Virus record (IMG/VR): IMGVR_UViG_3300048836_001233
Coordinates: 1-36,364 of that record
Origin: a virus
Strand: one strand, 5' to 3'
Length of the DNA: 36,364 nt
The stretch's first letter is position 1. Each line of letters opens with the position of its first letter. A program made the translations under genes and the position numbers. Shown here in pieces: positions 15,423 to 23,648 of this stretch. The notes below the pieces were generated by a model. The model had not been told where the DNA came from. It ran no database searches and saw nothing but the letters and a program-made list of their open reading frames with translations.

Positions 15423-15450
15423 AGTATATACGCAGTACATCGTATATACT
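15423..15450. repeat. Perfect 10-bp inverted repeat, 8-bp spacer
   Basis: AGTATATACG (15423-15432) and CGTATATACT (15441-15450). It lies between the YaaC-like unit and the first late-region promoter. It could be a regulator operator or part of a recombination site. Confidence 0.65.
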
Positions 15451-15457
15451 CAACTGA

Positions 15458-15506
15458 AAGAATGATTGACGAATTTTTGCGCATAGTCTAACTATAAATC
15501 ATTCTT
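15458..15506. promoter_or_regulatory. Promoter enclosed by a perfect 10-bp inverted repeat
   Basis: TTGACG (15466-15471), 17 bp and TAACTA (15489-15494) form a plausible promoter toward the HNH-like gene. AAGAATGATT (15458-15467) and AATCATTCTT (15497-15506) are exact inverted copies placed on either side. AATGATTGAC with a following AATT also occurs at the next promoter (15762-15775), so both may respond to the same factor. Confidence 0.4.
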
Positions 15507-15526
15507 AAAACTCTGCTAAATAAACC

Positions 15527-15766
15527 ATGGACAAGAACATCAATCAAATCTGTGAATTCTGCCGAATCCGGAAATCCGATCACCAGCACCACAAACTCTC
15601 ACAAACAAAACTTTTCCGGAAAATTTATCCGGAATTCATCGATCATCCCGACAATCTACTGCACTACTGTGCAACGTGTCACAACAATAAATCAATAACA
15701 AAATGGTCTGAGAGAGAATTTTGTGAACATTTTAATATAAAAATGCGTAGTAAAAGTGGAAAATGA
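15527..15766 (+). CDS. HNH-like zinc-binding protein near terminase
   Basis: A 79-aa protein with C-x2-C (ICEFC, residues 9-12), an HHK segment (DHQHHKLSQTK, ~19-29) and a second C-x2-C-H (YCATCHN, ~47-53), followed by a basic tail. This is the layout of small HNH endonuclease or HNH-derived zinc domains, often encoded just upstream of phage terminases, where they support DNA packaging. The final HNH histidine is not clearly placed, so catalytic activity is uncertain. No strong ribosome-binding site is seen before the ATG. It is the first gene of the late region. Confidence 0.6.
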   Translation: MDKNINQICEFCRIRKSDHQHHKLSQTKLFRKIYPEFIDHPDNLLHYCATCHNNKSITKWSEREFCEHFNIKMRSKSGK

Positions 15767-15812
15767 TTGACAATTAATTAGCATTTTAGTATTTGCTATA
15801 CAGCTAATTAAT
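15767..15812 (+). promoter_or_regulatory. Candidate late promoter with operator-like inverted repeat
   Basis: TTGACA (15767-15772), a 17-bp spacer and TATTTG (15790-15795), 28 nt before the terminase ATG. A perfect inverted repeat, ATTAATTAGC (15773-15782) and GCTAATTAAT (15803-15812), fills part of the spacer and the start region, a layout suited to repression or activation by a dimer. Confidence 0.5.
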
Positions 15813-15822
15813 CACTTGCACC

Positions 15823-17454
15823 ATGAAAGTCTTTGACACAACTTCTTTCTTAACCCTTGTCGAGCCGGTACTTATCCGGCTTGGCATTCACTCCATTGAT
15901 TTCAAATATGACTACGAAGCTCTATGCAAAGAGCTTAACGAACTTGAAAAGAAAAACTATTCCGGATATTTAAAACAGGTAAGGCAGATTGCAGAGGATG
16001 ATTTTTTCTTCTTTGCCTGGTACGTTTTAGGCTTACCGCTTGAACACCCTTACCTTCTTGCAAGGTGCTATGAAATTCAGGATAACATTGACGAAAAGTA
16101 TTTATATATCTCCGCTGCACGGGATCACTGGAAGTCTGTTCTTAACACAATAGCCTTTCCTATTTGGCAAACCACTCTTGACCCTAACCAGACATTCGCC
16201 ATACTCAGCTTCCAGAGGGATAAATCTCTTGGCCAGCTGATGTCTATTAAACAGATCCTTGAAACAAACCCTCTGCTGCATTTAATCTGGCCGGATATAT
16301 TCTTCGAGAAGAAACAGCAGGCGACTAAATGGAATATATACAGCGGTTTATTTGTCCAGCGTTCAAGCACGGTAAAGGAAGGGACATATACCGCATGGGG
16401 ACTTGTGGAGAACAGCCCTGTATCGAATCACTTTGACTGGTTATTCGTCGATGACCCTGTTACCCTGGACAACTCCGCTTCAACAGAGCAGATCGAAAAG
16501 GTTAAAAAAGCATACCGGATGATGGCCGGTTACGGAACACGAAGGGTAAGAATCCGGACTATAACGACCAGGTACGATGTAAATGACATATCCGCGGATC
16601 TTCTAAAAGATAAGCGATATAAGAAAATAGTTGTCCCTGCCGAAGTTGATATCAATGGCAAGGCTAAACTTGACGGTATCCCTGTATTTAAAACAAGGGA
16701 AGAGCTTGATAATATAAGGCTTGATTTTGGAGATGCTGATTATTGCGCTCAGATGCTGCAGGACCCGACAGCTTCAAGAGAGCGAGGACTCGACCTTGCC
16801 TGGTTGAACTATTACGATGAACTCCCTACAACAATGACAAAATATCTCTTCTGTGATCCTGCAGGGAGTAAAGATAAAACCTCTGACTCAACTGTAATAG
16901 CTATAATCGGCTGCACATTCATGAGACAATTCTTTTTAGTAGATATGATCCGCGACAAGCTTGATGTATATGAACGTTTCCAGATGCTTAAGGAGATGTA
17001 TCAGAAGCATGATCCGTATGACGCTTACTATGAGAAACAGGCTTTAAACTCAGATCTTGAAGTCTTTGAAAGAGAGATGGAGCGCGAGAAGTTCTATTTC
17101 CCCATAGAGAAATTCCAGTCAAACGAAACCGGTGCAAAGAGAAAGCGAATAAAGGCATTCGGCGGACTCCTCCGGAAAAAAGAATTCTTCCTGCCGGAAA
17201 AGATTTATTACACAGACATTACAGATGTTGAAAGAGAACTGATCTCCGAATTCATAAACGAAGAATACACCAAATATCCGCACAATAAAGCTCATGATGA
17301 CATGCTCGACTGCATGGCAATGATTCAGAATGTCGATGTGGTATTCCCCGAAGAAGACACAGAGGAGCAGCCGAAAAAGGTCGAAGGCCGTAAACACCCG
17401 GCATTTATAAAACAGGAGAAAGGGACTTCCTGGCAATCATCCTTTGTATTTTAA
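15823..17454 (+). CDS. Terminase large subunit
   Basis: A 543-aa packaging motor. The ATPase half has a divergent Walker A-like loop (SAARDHWKS, residues ~98-105) and a Walker B strand WLFVDD near 207-212 with a following coupling motif. The nuclease half (RNase H fold) has FCDPAGS near 343, a central acidic region and AHDDMLDCMA near 490. It would cut concatemeric DNA and drive it through the portal encoded 3 nt downstream. The length is normal. It is preceded by a candidate late promoter and an HNH-like gene; the small subunit candidate is, unusually, downstream of the portal. Confidence 0.9.
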   Translation: MKVFDTTSFLTLVEPVLIRLGIHSIDFKYDYEALCKELNELEKKNYSGYLKQVRQIAEDDFFFFAWYVLGLPLEHPYLLARCYEIQDNIDEKYLYISAARDHWKSVLNTIAFPIWQTTLDPNQTFAILSFQRDKSLGQLMSIKQILETNPLLHLIWPDIFFEKKQQATKWNIYSGLFVQRSSTVKEGTYTAWGLVENSPVSNHFDWLFVDDPVTLDNSASTEQIEKVKKAYRMMAGYGTRRVRIRTITTRYDVNDISADLLKDKRYKKIVVPAEVDINGKAKLDGIPVFKTREELDNIRLDFGDADYCAQMLQDPTASRERGLDLAWLNYYDELPTTMTKYLFCDPAGSKDKTSDSTVIAIIGCTFMRQFFLVDMIRDKLDVYERFQMLKEMYQKHDPYDAYYEKQALNSDLEVFEREMEREKFYFPIEKFQSNETGAKRKRIKAFGGLLRKKEFFLPEKIYYTDITDVERELISEFINEEYTKYPHNKAHDDMLDCMAMIQNVDVVFPEEDTEEQPKKVEGRKHPAFIKQEKGTSWQSSFVF

Positions 17455-17456
17455 TC

Positions 17457-19235
17457 ATGAAAGAAAAAGATCTTATTAAAATTATAAATGAAGCTTCAGC
17501 GGAAGCTAAAAGCACATGGCAGCCTCTTTTTGATAACATCGAAAAGGAAAATGATTTCACCGTGGGAAACCAGTGGGAACATGGAGACGCTAAACGGATC
17601 AGAAGTGCCGATGCAATCCCGGTTGTAATCAATATAATCAAGAAACAGGTGGATTCACTCGTGGGAAAACGCCTTGCAACTCTCACTGACCTCAGAGCCT
17701 ATCCGATTGAATTTAACGATGATGTTATTTCCGACATGCTGACCAAAACTCTTAAATGGGTAACAGATTCATGCAACGCTCAAACGACAATAACCTCATC
17801 CCATAAAGACCAGATAATCGGCGGCCTTGGATGGCTGCATACATATATTGATTTCTCTGAGGATTATCTTTCCGGAGATATTAAGATATCTCATGAAGCA
17901 TACAGTAATATACTTCCAGATCCGCACTTTCGTAATCTTGATCTATCCGATGCGGATTATATAATCCGTTACAAGCTCATATCCAAATCAGCGTTAAAAC
18001 TCCAGTTCCCCGATAAAGCCGAAGAAATTGAATCGCTCAAAGGGGATGGAGACTCGATATTTAAATTCAACAAAGTTGACGGCACCCGGAACAGCCGTGT
18101 AGTCGTCAAGGAATACTGGTACAGAACAACTTCCAGGAAGCAGCTGATAGTCAACAAGTACGACACCTCCGACTCCGAAGAATGGGGAGGAGATAAAGAC
18201 CGGCTGAAGGTATTCTTACGGATCAATCCGGATTTCATGCTCGTTGAAAAGAATGTTCAACAGATACGCCTGGCCACACTTGCAGATGGAAAGCTTTTAT
18301 TACAGGATGTTCCAAACCCTTACAGTAAAAAGCCGTATTTCCCGTTTATCCCGATTATCGGCTATTACAATTCAAGCACAAAGGAATGGAAGGATAAGAT
18401 CGCCGGGCACGTCAGGGCACTACTCTTCCCGCAGATGGAAAAGAATGCTCGCAGATCTGCAATGCTCACCGTGACCATGAAGTTCCCACGCATGGCCTGG
18501 AAGATGGAAGAGGGAGCGGTTAAGGATATAAGCGACCTGAAGCGAATGGGTGGTCGTGAGGGAGTTATCGTTCATAGACCGGGGAGAAACCTTGATTTGG
18601 TTACACAAACAGGACTCCCCACCTCCGAGGTTCAGTTAGAGCAGATGTTCAGCAACGATTTAAGCCAGGTAGGACTTGTACCGGAAGTAATCGGTTCACC
18701 GTCAGACCTTTCATCGGCAAAAGCAATGTCACTTGTCCAGGCATCGGGATTAATCCCTGTCGCGGAGTTGAATGAACATCTTAACTTCGCGCTCAGACTG
18801 CTTGGACAGCAGATTATAGATCTCTCACTTGAACACTTTGAAGACAGTAAATTCCAGTTAATATGCGGAGATTCCTTTCAGATTGATCCGGCAATGCTGG
18901 AAAAAGCCCGGAAGAGTACCCGGTTCGATATAAAAGTCGATGAAACAACTCAATCTGTAACCTCACAAATGGCGGCTTATGAATCGATTATGCAGGGTGT
19001 ACAGCACGGTGTCCAAGTTCCATATATCACACAGATAGAACAAAACCCGTACTTACCCTCAGATATAAAAAAGAAGTGCATTGAGCAATACCAGCAGCAG
19101 CAACAGCAGCAGATGGAGGCAGAACAGGCGCAGCAGAGACAACAGACCGAACTTGCACAGCAGCAGATGGCAATGCAGCATCAGCAGGCCATGGCTAAAA
19201 TACAGAGCTCTCAGCATGTACAGGGAGGTATGTAA
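17457..19235 (+). CDS. Portal protein (P22-like)
   Basis: A 592-aa portal of the P22 type, forming the dodecameric vertex for DNA passage. Characteristic stretches are NDFTVGNQW near the start, RSADAIPVVINIIKKQVDSLVG (~50-72), ILPDPHFRNLDLSDADYIIR (~145-165) and GLPTSEVQLEQMFSNDLSQVGLVPEVIGSPSD (~380-411). The C-terminal ~50 residues are almost pure Gln-rich coil (poly-Q with QQMA repeats), reminiscent of the long helical barrel of P22-type portals. Its stop overlaps the next start (TAATG). Confidence 0.9.
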   Translation: MKEKDLIKIINEASAEAKSTWQPLFDNIEKENDFTVGNQWEHGDAKRIRSADAIPVVINIIKKQVDSLVGKRLATLTDLRAYPIEFNDDVISDMLTKTLKWVTDSCNAQTTITSSHKDQIIGGLGWLHTYIDFSEDYLSGDIKISHEAYSNILPDPHFRNLDLSDADYIIRYKLISKSALKLQFPDKAEEIESLKGDGDSIFKFNKVDGTRNSRVVVKEYWYRTTSRKQLIVNKYDTSDSEEWGGDKDRLKVFLRINPDFMLVEKNVQQIRLATLADGKLLLQDVPNPYSKKPYFPFIPIIGYYNSSTKEWKDKIAGHVRALLFPQMEKNARRSAMLTVTMKFPRMAWKMEEGAVKDISDLKRMGGREGVIVHRPGRNLDLVTQTGLPTSEVQLEQMFSNDLSQVGLVPEVIGSPSDLSSAKAMSLVQASGLIPVAELNEHLNFALRLLGQQIIDLSLEHFEDSKFQLICGDSFQIDPAMLEKARKSTRFDIKVDETTQSVTSQMAAYESIMQGVQHGVQVPYITQIEQNPYLPSDIKKKCIEQYQQQQQQQMEAEQAQQRQQTELAQQQMAMQHQQAMAKIQSSQHVQGGM

Positions 19236-19687
19236 TGTCAAGACCTCTTACAATGAAGTTTGAAGATTTAAAAGGTAAGAAGTTTCCAATCATTGGTGAT
19301 GAATCAGAATTCGAACTCGATTGGAAAGAAACCCTGGAGCACATGGGGAAAGAAGGAGCAAGCGCGGCCGGATTATATACCTCAATAAGACTGACAAAGA
19401 GAATCCACGACAGGTTATATGCGGATACTGAAGAGTATCGGGATGTATTCGATTACGCCACCGATCTATCCAAGACCTACTGGATCGATACCATGGGTAA
19501 GAAGATCTTCAAGGATAGAAACCTTAACAGTGCGATCTACGCAATCCAGGTGAGAAACCGTTTCGGATGGAAACAGCAGGATGACCAAAAGCCGGCACCT
19601 CCTCCCAAAGAACCGGAACAGCCGGGAGTTGACTTAATCGCAAAGCATAAAAAGCCAAAACCGGAAATAGAGCAAACAACAAACTGA
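19235..19687 (+). CDS. Possible terminase small subunit / packaging protein
   Basis: A 150-aa protein. The segment ITKRIHDRLYADTEEYRDVFDYA-type helix (~45-75), then WIDTMGKKIFKDRNLNSAIYAIQVRNRFGWKQ (~87-116) resembles phage small terminase proteins, which bind pac DNA and end in a fold with an RFGW-like signature. A Pro/Lys-rich tail follows. It overlaps the portal stop (TAATG), an unusual place; small terminase is normally upstream of the large one. Alternatively it is a head completion protein. No HTH is obvious. Confidence 0.5.
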   Translation: MSRPLTMKFEDLKGKKFPIIGDESEFELDWKETLEHMGKEGASAAGLYTSIRLTKRIHDRLYADTEEYRDVFDYATDLSKTYWIDTMGKKIFKDRNLNSAIYAIQVRNRFGWKQQDDQKPAPPPKEPEQPGVDLIAKHKKPKPEIEQTTN

Positions 19688-19701
19688 AAAGGTGAAATTA
19701 T

Positions 19702-20433
19702 ATGTCGGATGAATATCAGGAAACGGTAGAAGAAGAACAGGCGACTACGGCCATTGATAAAGAAGGCTCCTCTGTTGATGAGGGGATTGAACAAAGTATA
19801 GATAACGAAGAGATACAGAGCGACATACCGGACGCTCCGCAGGGAAAATATGTACCTCTTGAAGTAGTGGAATCTATGCGCGAACAGGCAAGAGAACTGA
19901 AAGCACACAATGAACAGCTTTTGCAGCTTATGTTGTCAAATCAAAGACAGCAGCCGCAGGAACAACAGAAACAGGAAGAGCAGTTCCAGTTTGCAGATGA
20001 TGACTTTCTCACAGGGGCACAGCTCAAAGCGGTACTTGCACAACAGCAGGAAAAGTCAAATCAGCAGCAGCAGGCTTTTCAGGATCAGCAGAGAGAGGCG
20101 TATATCGCTGAACAGAAGCAAGTCTATATGAGCCAGTACCCCGATTACAATGATGTTATCGGTGCTGTAAATGCGGAAGCTCAGAAAGACCCTGCCATGG
20201 CAGAGATTATCATGCGGACAAAAAATCCCGTAGAGACGGCTTACAGATTCGGGAAACTACTCAGAGGTGAAAGCATTGGCGAGGTGAAAACCGTTAAAGA
20301 AAAAGTCTCCCAGGAGAACAAGATTAAACAGAATCTTGCGCAGGCAAGAACACTAAGTACCGTCAAAGGAACAGCGGTAAAGACCGAAGAAGATGACTTT
20401 GACGCACTCTACAACAAAATTAAAGGATACTAA
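19702..20433 (+). CDS. Capsid scaffolding protein
   Basis: A 243-aa acidic, Gln-rich, mostly helical protein directly upstream of the major capsid gene. Residues 1-50 are strongly acidic (EYQETVEEEQATTAIDKEG), ~55-75 form a coiled-coil helix (VVESMREQARELKAHNEQLL) and ~76-140 are Gln-rich. The C-terminal part has mixed charge (VKTVKEKVSQENKIKQN) and ends in DFDALYNKIKGY. No catalytic serine of a prohead protease is visible. Composition and position are typical of scaffolds that template procapsid assembly and then leave. Confidence 0.75.
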   Translation: MSDEYQETVEEEQATTAIDKEGSSVDEGIEQSIDNEEIQSDIPDAPQGKYVPLEVVESMREQARELKAHNEQLLQLMLSNQRQQPQEQQKQEEQFQFADDDFLTGAQLKAVLAQQQEKSNQQQQAFQDQQREAYIAEQKQVYMSQYPDYNDVIGAVNAEAQKDPAMAEIIMRTKNPVETAYRFGKLLRGESIGEVKTVKEKVSQENKIKQNLAQARTLSTVKGTAVKTEEDDFDALYNKIKGY

Positions 20434-20446
20434 AAGGTAAAAGAAT

Positions 20447-21433
20447 ATGCCGGATAACATTGTAACAATAGCGGATATGAAGAATCCGAATGAATTTTTT
20501 CAAAAGGTTCTTCTTCGAAGAATCAAATACGATTCTGTCTTTGAACAGTTCGCTCTTAAAGGAAAAGTCGAAGGGATGGAATTTGTAAGCTGGTTCAGGG
20601 TAAACAGACTTAATCCCGGTACACCAACACAACTTGGCGATACCAACCCCTCACCTCTTCAGATTACAACCGACAAGATCACCGGACAGGTGGGATGGTA
20701 TGGAGCATACGCGAAGATCGGTCGCAAAGCCAAGAAGATTGACCCGGTAAAGGCAACCACCGAATACACGGAAGTTGTGGGAGACCATGGCAGAGAAACC
20801 CGTGAGATGATTATGAGAGATTCAATAATCTCCGGTGCAACCTCTGTATATTACGCCGGTGCAGTAGCCGGAAGAGCGAACGTCAGCGGAGTATTTGCCA
20901 ATGCGGATTTGAAAAGGATCTTCAAGGGACTTGAAAAACAGGGAGCAGAAAAGATCACAGAGATTGTTGTCGGTGCGGCTAAAGACGGTACACGCCCGGT
21001 TGAAGCCTGTTATATAATGATAGTCGATTCAGACCAGGCACTTGATGTAAGAGCCCTCACCGGATTTACAAAATGCGCTGACTATTCAGATCCTTCCGTA
21101 AGATTTAAGAATGAATTCGGAGCTTGCGAAGGTTTCAGATTCATTTCTTCAAACTTTATGACAGGCGTAATTGTACCTGGTGCCGGTTCAACTACCGTGG
21201 CGGGAAAAATATCAACAAACACCACAAACTGTGATGTTTACAGAGGGATTGCTCTTGGAAAGGAAGCCTTCGGAATTGCAGATCTTGAAACAATGGAATC
21301 AATCCTGAAGACAGAAAATGAGATCGGCGGTCCTCTAAACATGTTCGCTACTACCGGGTATATAATGGCCATGACTTCAAAGGCTCTTAATCCTCAGTGG
21401 TTCACAATTTACGAAACAGCAGCAAGCGTTTAA
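20447..21433 (+). CDS. Major capsid protein (N4-gp56-like)
   Basis: A 328-aa protein whose start and body match N4-gp56 family major capsid proteins (HK97 fold): FFQKVLLRRIKYDSVFEQFA, then GKVEGMEFVSWFRVNRLNPGTPTQLGD, GWYGAYAKIGRKAKKIDPVK and EACYIMIVDSDQALDVRALTGFTK. A C-terminal beta region has IADLETMESILKTENEIGGPL. It lies 13 nt after the scaffold. A hairpin follows its stop (21441-21464). The combination of an N4-gp56-like coat with a P22-like portal is a mosaic. Confidence 0.85.
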   Translation: MPDNIVTIADMKNPNEFFQKVLLRRIKYDSVFEQFALKGKVEGMEFVSWFRVNRLNPGTPTQLGDTNPSPLQITTDKITGQVGWYGAYAKIGRKAKKIDPVKATTEYTEVVGDHGRETREMIMRDSIISGATSVYYAGAVAGRANVSGVFANADLKRIFKGLEKQGAEKITEIVVGAAKDGTRPVEACYIMIVDSDQALDVRALTGFTKCADYSDPSVRFKNEFGACEGFRFISSNFMTGVIVPGAGSTTVAGKISTNTTNCDVYRGIALGKEAFGIADLETMESILKTENEIGGPLNMFATTGYIMAMTSKALNPQWFTIYETAASV

Positions 21434-21440
21434 GCAAAAT

Positions 21441-21464
21441 AGCGGAGGTGTAAAAACTTCCGCT
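21441..21464 (+). terminator. Hairpin after the capsid gene
   Basis: AGCGGAGG (21441-21448) pairs with CTTCCGCT (21457-21464), 8 bp with one G-U, closing an 8-nt loop, 8 nt after the capsid stop. No U-run follows, so it is more likely to stabilise or process the very abundant capsid mRNA than to terminate it fully. Confidence 0.4.
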
Positions 21465-21483
21465 TAATCAAATCAATAGGACA

Positions 21484-21783
21484 ATGGATATGGAAAAATA
21501 TACTCACTCAGACACCAAAAACGGAACAGGCGTGGCAATGTCATTTAATTGCGGCTTCAGACCTAAGTATGTAAAAGCCATGAATGTCGGTCCCGGGCTT
21601 TCCAGCCTGGAAGCGACAGACTTAATGGCTGCAGGATCGGGATTCAAGGAAATTTCAACAGGTGTTAAATCCTTTATCTCAACCGGAGGAATTACAATTA
21701 CAGATTACGGTTTTATTCTCGGAGCGGATGCAAACGTGAATATAGCCGGTCAGGCAATTCATGTAGTTGCTCATAGAATGTAA
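21484..21783 (+). CDS. Small capsid-decoration-like protein
   Basis: A 99-aa, beta-rich protein. The core reads CGFRPKYVKAMNVGPG, then MAAGSGFKEISTGVKSF and GITITDYGFILGADANVNIAGQ, with an end AIHVVAHR. Beta strands alternate with turns, as in small head-decoration or spike-type proteins placed just after the capsid gene. An in-frame second ATG at 21490 is an equally possible start, since only a weak AGG lies upstream. A specific role is inferred from position. Confidence 0.55.
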   Translation: MDMEKYTHSDTKNGTGVAMSFNCGFRPKYVKAMNVGPGLSSLEATDLMAAGSGFKEISTGVKSFISTGGITITDYGFILGADANVNIAGQAIHVVAHRM

Positions 21784-21791
21784 AGAAGATC

Positions 21792-21807
21792 CTCCGGGAA
21801 ACCGGAG
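21792..21807 (+). terminator. GNRA-tetraloop hairpin between head genes
   Basis: CTCCGG (21792-21797), loop GAAA and CCGGAG (21802-21807): a perfect 6-bp stem with a stable GNRA loop, no U-run after it. It lies between two small head genes. Probably an RNA stability or partial termination signal that sets transcript levels after the capsid. Confidence 0.4.
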
Positions 21808-21836
21808 AGATAAATCAATAGTAGAGGGATAATATT

Positions 21837-22136
21837 ATGGCAGAAGATAAGCCAGTCAAAGAAGTTAAAGCAGCAAAGGAAGTTAAAAAATACAGAGTCA
21901 TTGGAAAAGAACCGGGTGCTTCAATGAACGGAGTTATTACATGCTTTATCAACGGCATAAAATATAACATTAATGAGAATGAACCGGTAGAGCTCAATGA
22001 TGCAGTTCTTTCATATCTCAAAGATGCAAGAGTAACCATTCATAAAGAGACCGGAGCGGAAGCCGATGACGCTGTAAATATAGAACAGGGCTTTATGATA
22101 AACGTCAAAAAGAAATTCGAAGTTCTGGAAGTCTAG
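21837..22136 (+). CDS. 99-aa hypothetical head protein
   Basis: Starts after AGAGGGATAATATT. A Lys/Glu-rich N-terminus (MAEDKPVKEVKAAKEVKK) precedes a likely beta domain with GVITCFINGIKYNINENEPVELNDAVLSYLKDA, a pattern common in small phage head proteins adjacent to connector genes. No catalytic feature. Function not recognised. Confidence 0.6.
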   Translation: MAEDKPVKEVKAAKEVKKYRVIGKEPGASMNGVITCFINGIKYNINENEPVELNDAVLSYLKDARVTIHKETGAEADDAVNIEQGFMINVKKKFEVLEV

Positions 22137-22140
22137 GTAA

Positions 22141-22683
22141 ATGACGTTTGCACAGATATACGATGCAGTCTGCAACCTGGTATATGGGGATGTAACAGCC
22201 TCCCCTGTACCGGCGGCAGAAGTGCCCTTTATTCAGATCCTTATTCTTCAGAAACATCATGAAGTTCAGCAGAACTATAACTTCTGGTTTAACAGAGTCC
22301 GGACAACATTTGATCTGATTGCAGGGGTAGATACTTATGCACTACCAGAAAACTATAAAGAACTGATCAGCATTGATTATGAAGGATCAGCTGAATTTGT
22401 AAATAACGATATAGTTTTCACTGAGACTCCGACAGAAGACAAAACCGTGCAATTCGATCTTTGGAAATTCCTCCCTTCTCCTCTTGTATGGAACGGAACT
22501 TTTGCAGATAATGTTACGCTGTATTGCCACATGGGGATTATCTACATGGTTACTGCAATTATGATGCTGAAGAGAGACGAAAAGGCCGCTGCAGGATCAT
22601 ATCTGGAAATCGCGAATCAATCACTGGAATCTGTATATGCGGAAGATTACGGACGAAGACAATCACCGGGAGCGATTTTTTAA
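22141..22683 (+). CDS. Head-to-tail adaptor/connector protein (gp4/gp6-like)
   Basis: A 180-aa, mostly helical protein resembling podovirus adaptor proteins that close the portal after packaging. It opens with TFAQIYDAVCNLVYGDV and contains QILILQKHHEVQQNYNFWF, then RTTFDLIAGVDTYALPENYKELISIDYEG, a sequence pattern common in this class, and a C-terminal helix MLKRDEKAAAGSYLEIANQSLESVY. It lies 4 nt after the previous gene and directly before the lysis cassette. Confidence 0.65.
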   Translation: MTFAQIYDAVCNLVYGDVTASPVPAAEVPFIQILILQKHHEVQQNYNFWFNRVRTTFDLIAGVDTYALPENYKELISIDYEGSAEFVNNDIVFTETPTEDKTVQFDLWKFLPSPLVWNGTFADNVTLYCHMGIIYMVTAIMMLKRDEKAAAGSYLEIANQSLESVYAEDYGRRQSPGAIF

Positions 22684-22938
22684 ATGGATAATATAATAAT
22701 CAAATTCTGGCCGGTGATAATTGCAGTGATATCTGTAATTGTCTGGTTAGCAAGACTGGAAAGTAAAGTAAAAAAACATGATACGGATATTCAGGAAGTA
22801 AAGAGTGATAACAAAGAAGAGATCCGGGAGATAAACCGAAAGCTCGACAATATGGCCTCTGAGCTGACTAAAATCTGTATCAGCTTTTCTGAACTCTCCG
22901 GATATATAAAAGGGAAAGAATGCAATGATAATCAATAA
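22684..22938 (+). CDS. Holin-like membrane protein with coiled coil
   Basis: An 84-aa protein: a single N-terminal membrane helix (residues ~6-24, IKFWPVIIAVISVIVWLARL) followed by a highly charged coiled coil (~25-65). It starts at the connector stop and its end overlaps the amidase start by 14 nt, the place of a holin or spanin-like protein in a lysis cassette. One transmembrane segment plus coiled coil also resembles XhlA/i-spanin-type proteins, so holin is not certain. Confidence 0.55.
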   Translation: MDNIIIKFWPVIIAVISVIVWLARLESKVKKHDTDIQEVKSDNKEEIREINRKLDNMASELTKICISFSELSGYIKGKECNDNQ

Positions 22939-23458
22939 CGACAATGATCTTATTCTTAAATACGGAAATCCCCCATCAAGACAGGTTGATGTAGTAACAG
23001 AAATCGTCATTCATCATACTGCCGGTGTTGGAACATGGCAGGGACTTAAAAACTGGTTTACCTCCGATAAATGCGAAAGGAAGGATCAGTATAAAAGATT
23101 CATCGGCTTCACTCACTATTACATCGAAAAGAACGGAACTGTTTTTCAACCCTTCTTTCTTGATTCATGGATGTATCATTCATGTTCTGGCAAGCACGAT
23201 AAAGAGACTATAGGGATTGAACTTATACATAGCACGGGTGAATTCACCGATTCTCAATATACCGCCCTTACCGATCTGATTGAATATATATACCAGTCAT
23301 GTCCGATTAAAACAATCGTAAGTCATGATTACAACTATATGCATTATTCAGGCAGAGCAAAAGGATGTCCATCAAAATGGTTCAACTGGAACAGACTTTC
23401 AACAATGCTTGAAGAGAAAGGGATCAAGCCTCTTTTTCAATCATTCAGTGGAGTATAA
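22925..23458 (+). CDS. N-acetylmuramoyl-L-alanine amidase (endolysin)
   Basis: A 177-aa amidase_2/T7-lysozyme-type enzyme that cleaves the MurNAc-L-Ala bond of peptidoglycan. Zinc ligands are H30 in EIVIHHTAG, one of H134/H140 in the SHDYNYMHY segment, and C148 in AKGCPS; K146 corresponds to the T7 lysozyme catalytic lysine. The FTHYYIEKNGTVFQP segment (~62-77) is typical. There is no signal peptide, so it depends on a holin. It starts within the preceding gene. Confidence 0.9.
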   Translation: MIINNDNDLILKYGNPPSRQVDVVTEIVIHHTAGVGTWQGLKNWFTSDKCERKDQYKRFIGFTHYYIEKNGTVFQPFFLDSWMYHSCSGKHDKETIGIELIHSTGEFTDSQYTALTDLIEYIYQSCPIKTIVSHDYNYMHYSGRAKGCPSKWFNWNRLSTMLEEKGIKPLFQSFSGV

Positions 23459-23459
23459 T

Positions 23460-23648
23460 ATGAAAAACCCACAAAAATATTTCAACAAAATCGGCAGCAG
23501 AAAGTTTCAGGTGCTATTGATCGGTATAGTTCTTTTTCTGTTCAGATCACAATCATTTACCGGAGACCATATGGTAATACTCATGAGCGTATACATGGGA
23601 GTTAATGTCGCCGGAAAATTCGCAAATAACAACAGAGGTGAAGAATGA
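23460..23648 (+). CDS. 62-aa membrane protein of lysis cassette
   Basis: The ATG at 23460 is directly after the amidase stop. The protein is short, with a basic N-terminus and hydrophobic stretches at ~17-30 (FQVLLIGIVLFLFR) and ~38-52 (HMVILMSVYMGVNVAG), consistent with a two-helix holin. Its end overlaps the lipoprotein start. An open frame extends upstream in the amidase gene but lacks support. It is the better holin candidate of the two small membrane proteins here. Confidence 0.6.
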   Translation: MKNPQKYFNKIGSRKFQVLLIGIVLFLFRSQSFTGDHMVILMSVYMGVNVAGKFANNNRGEE

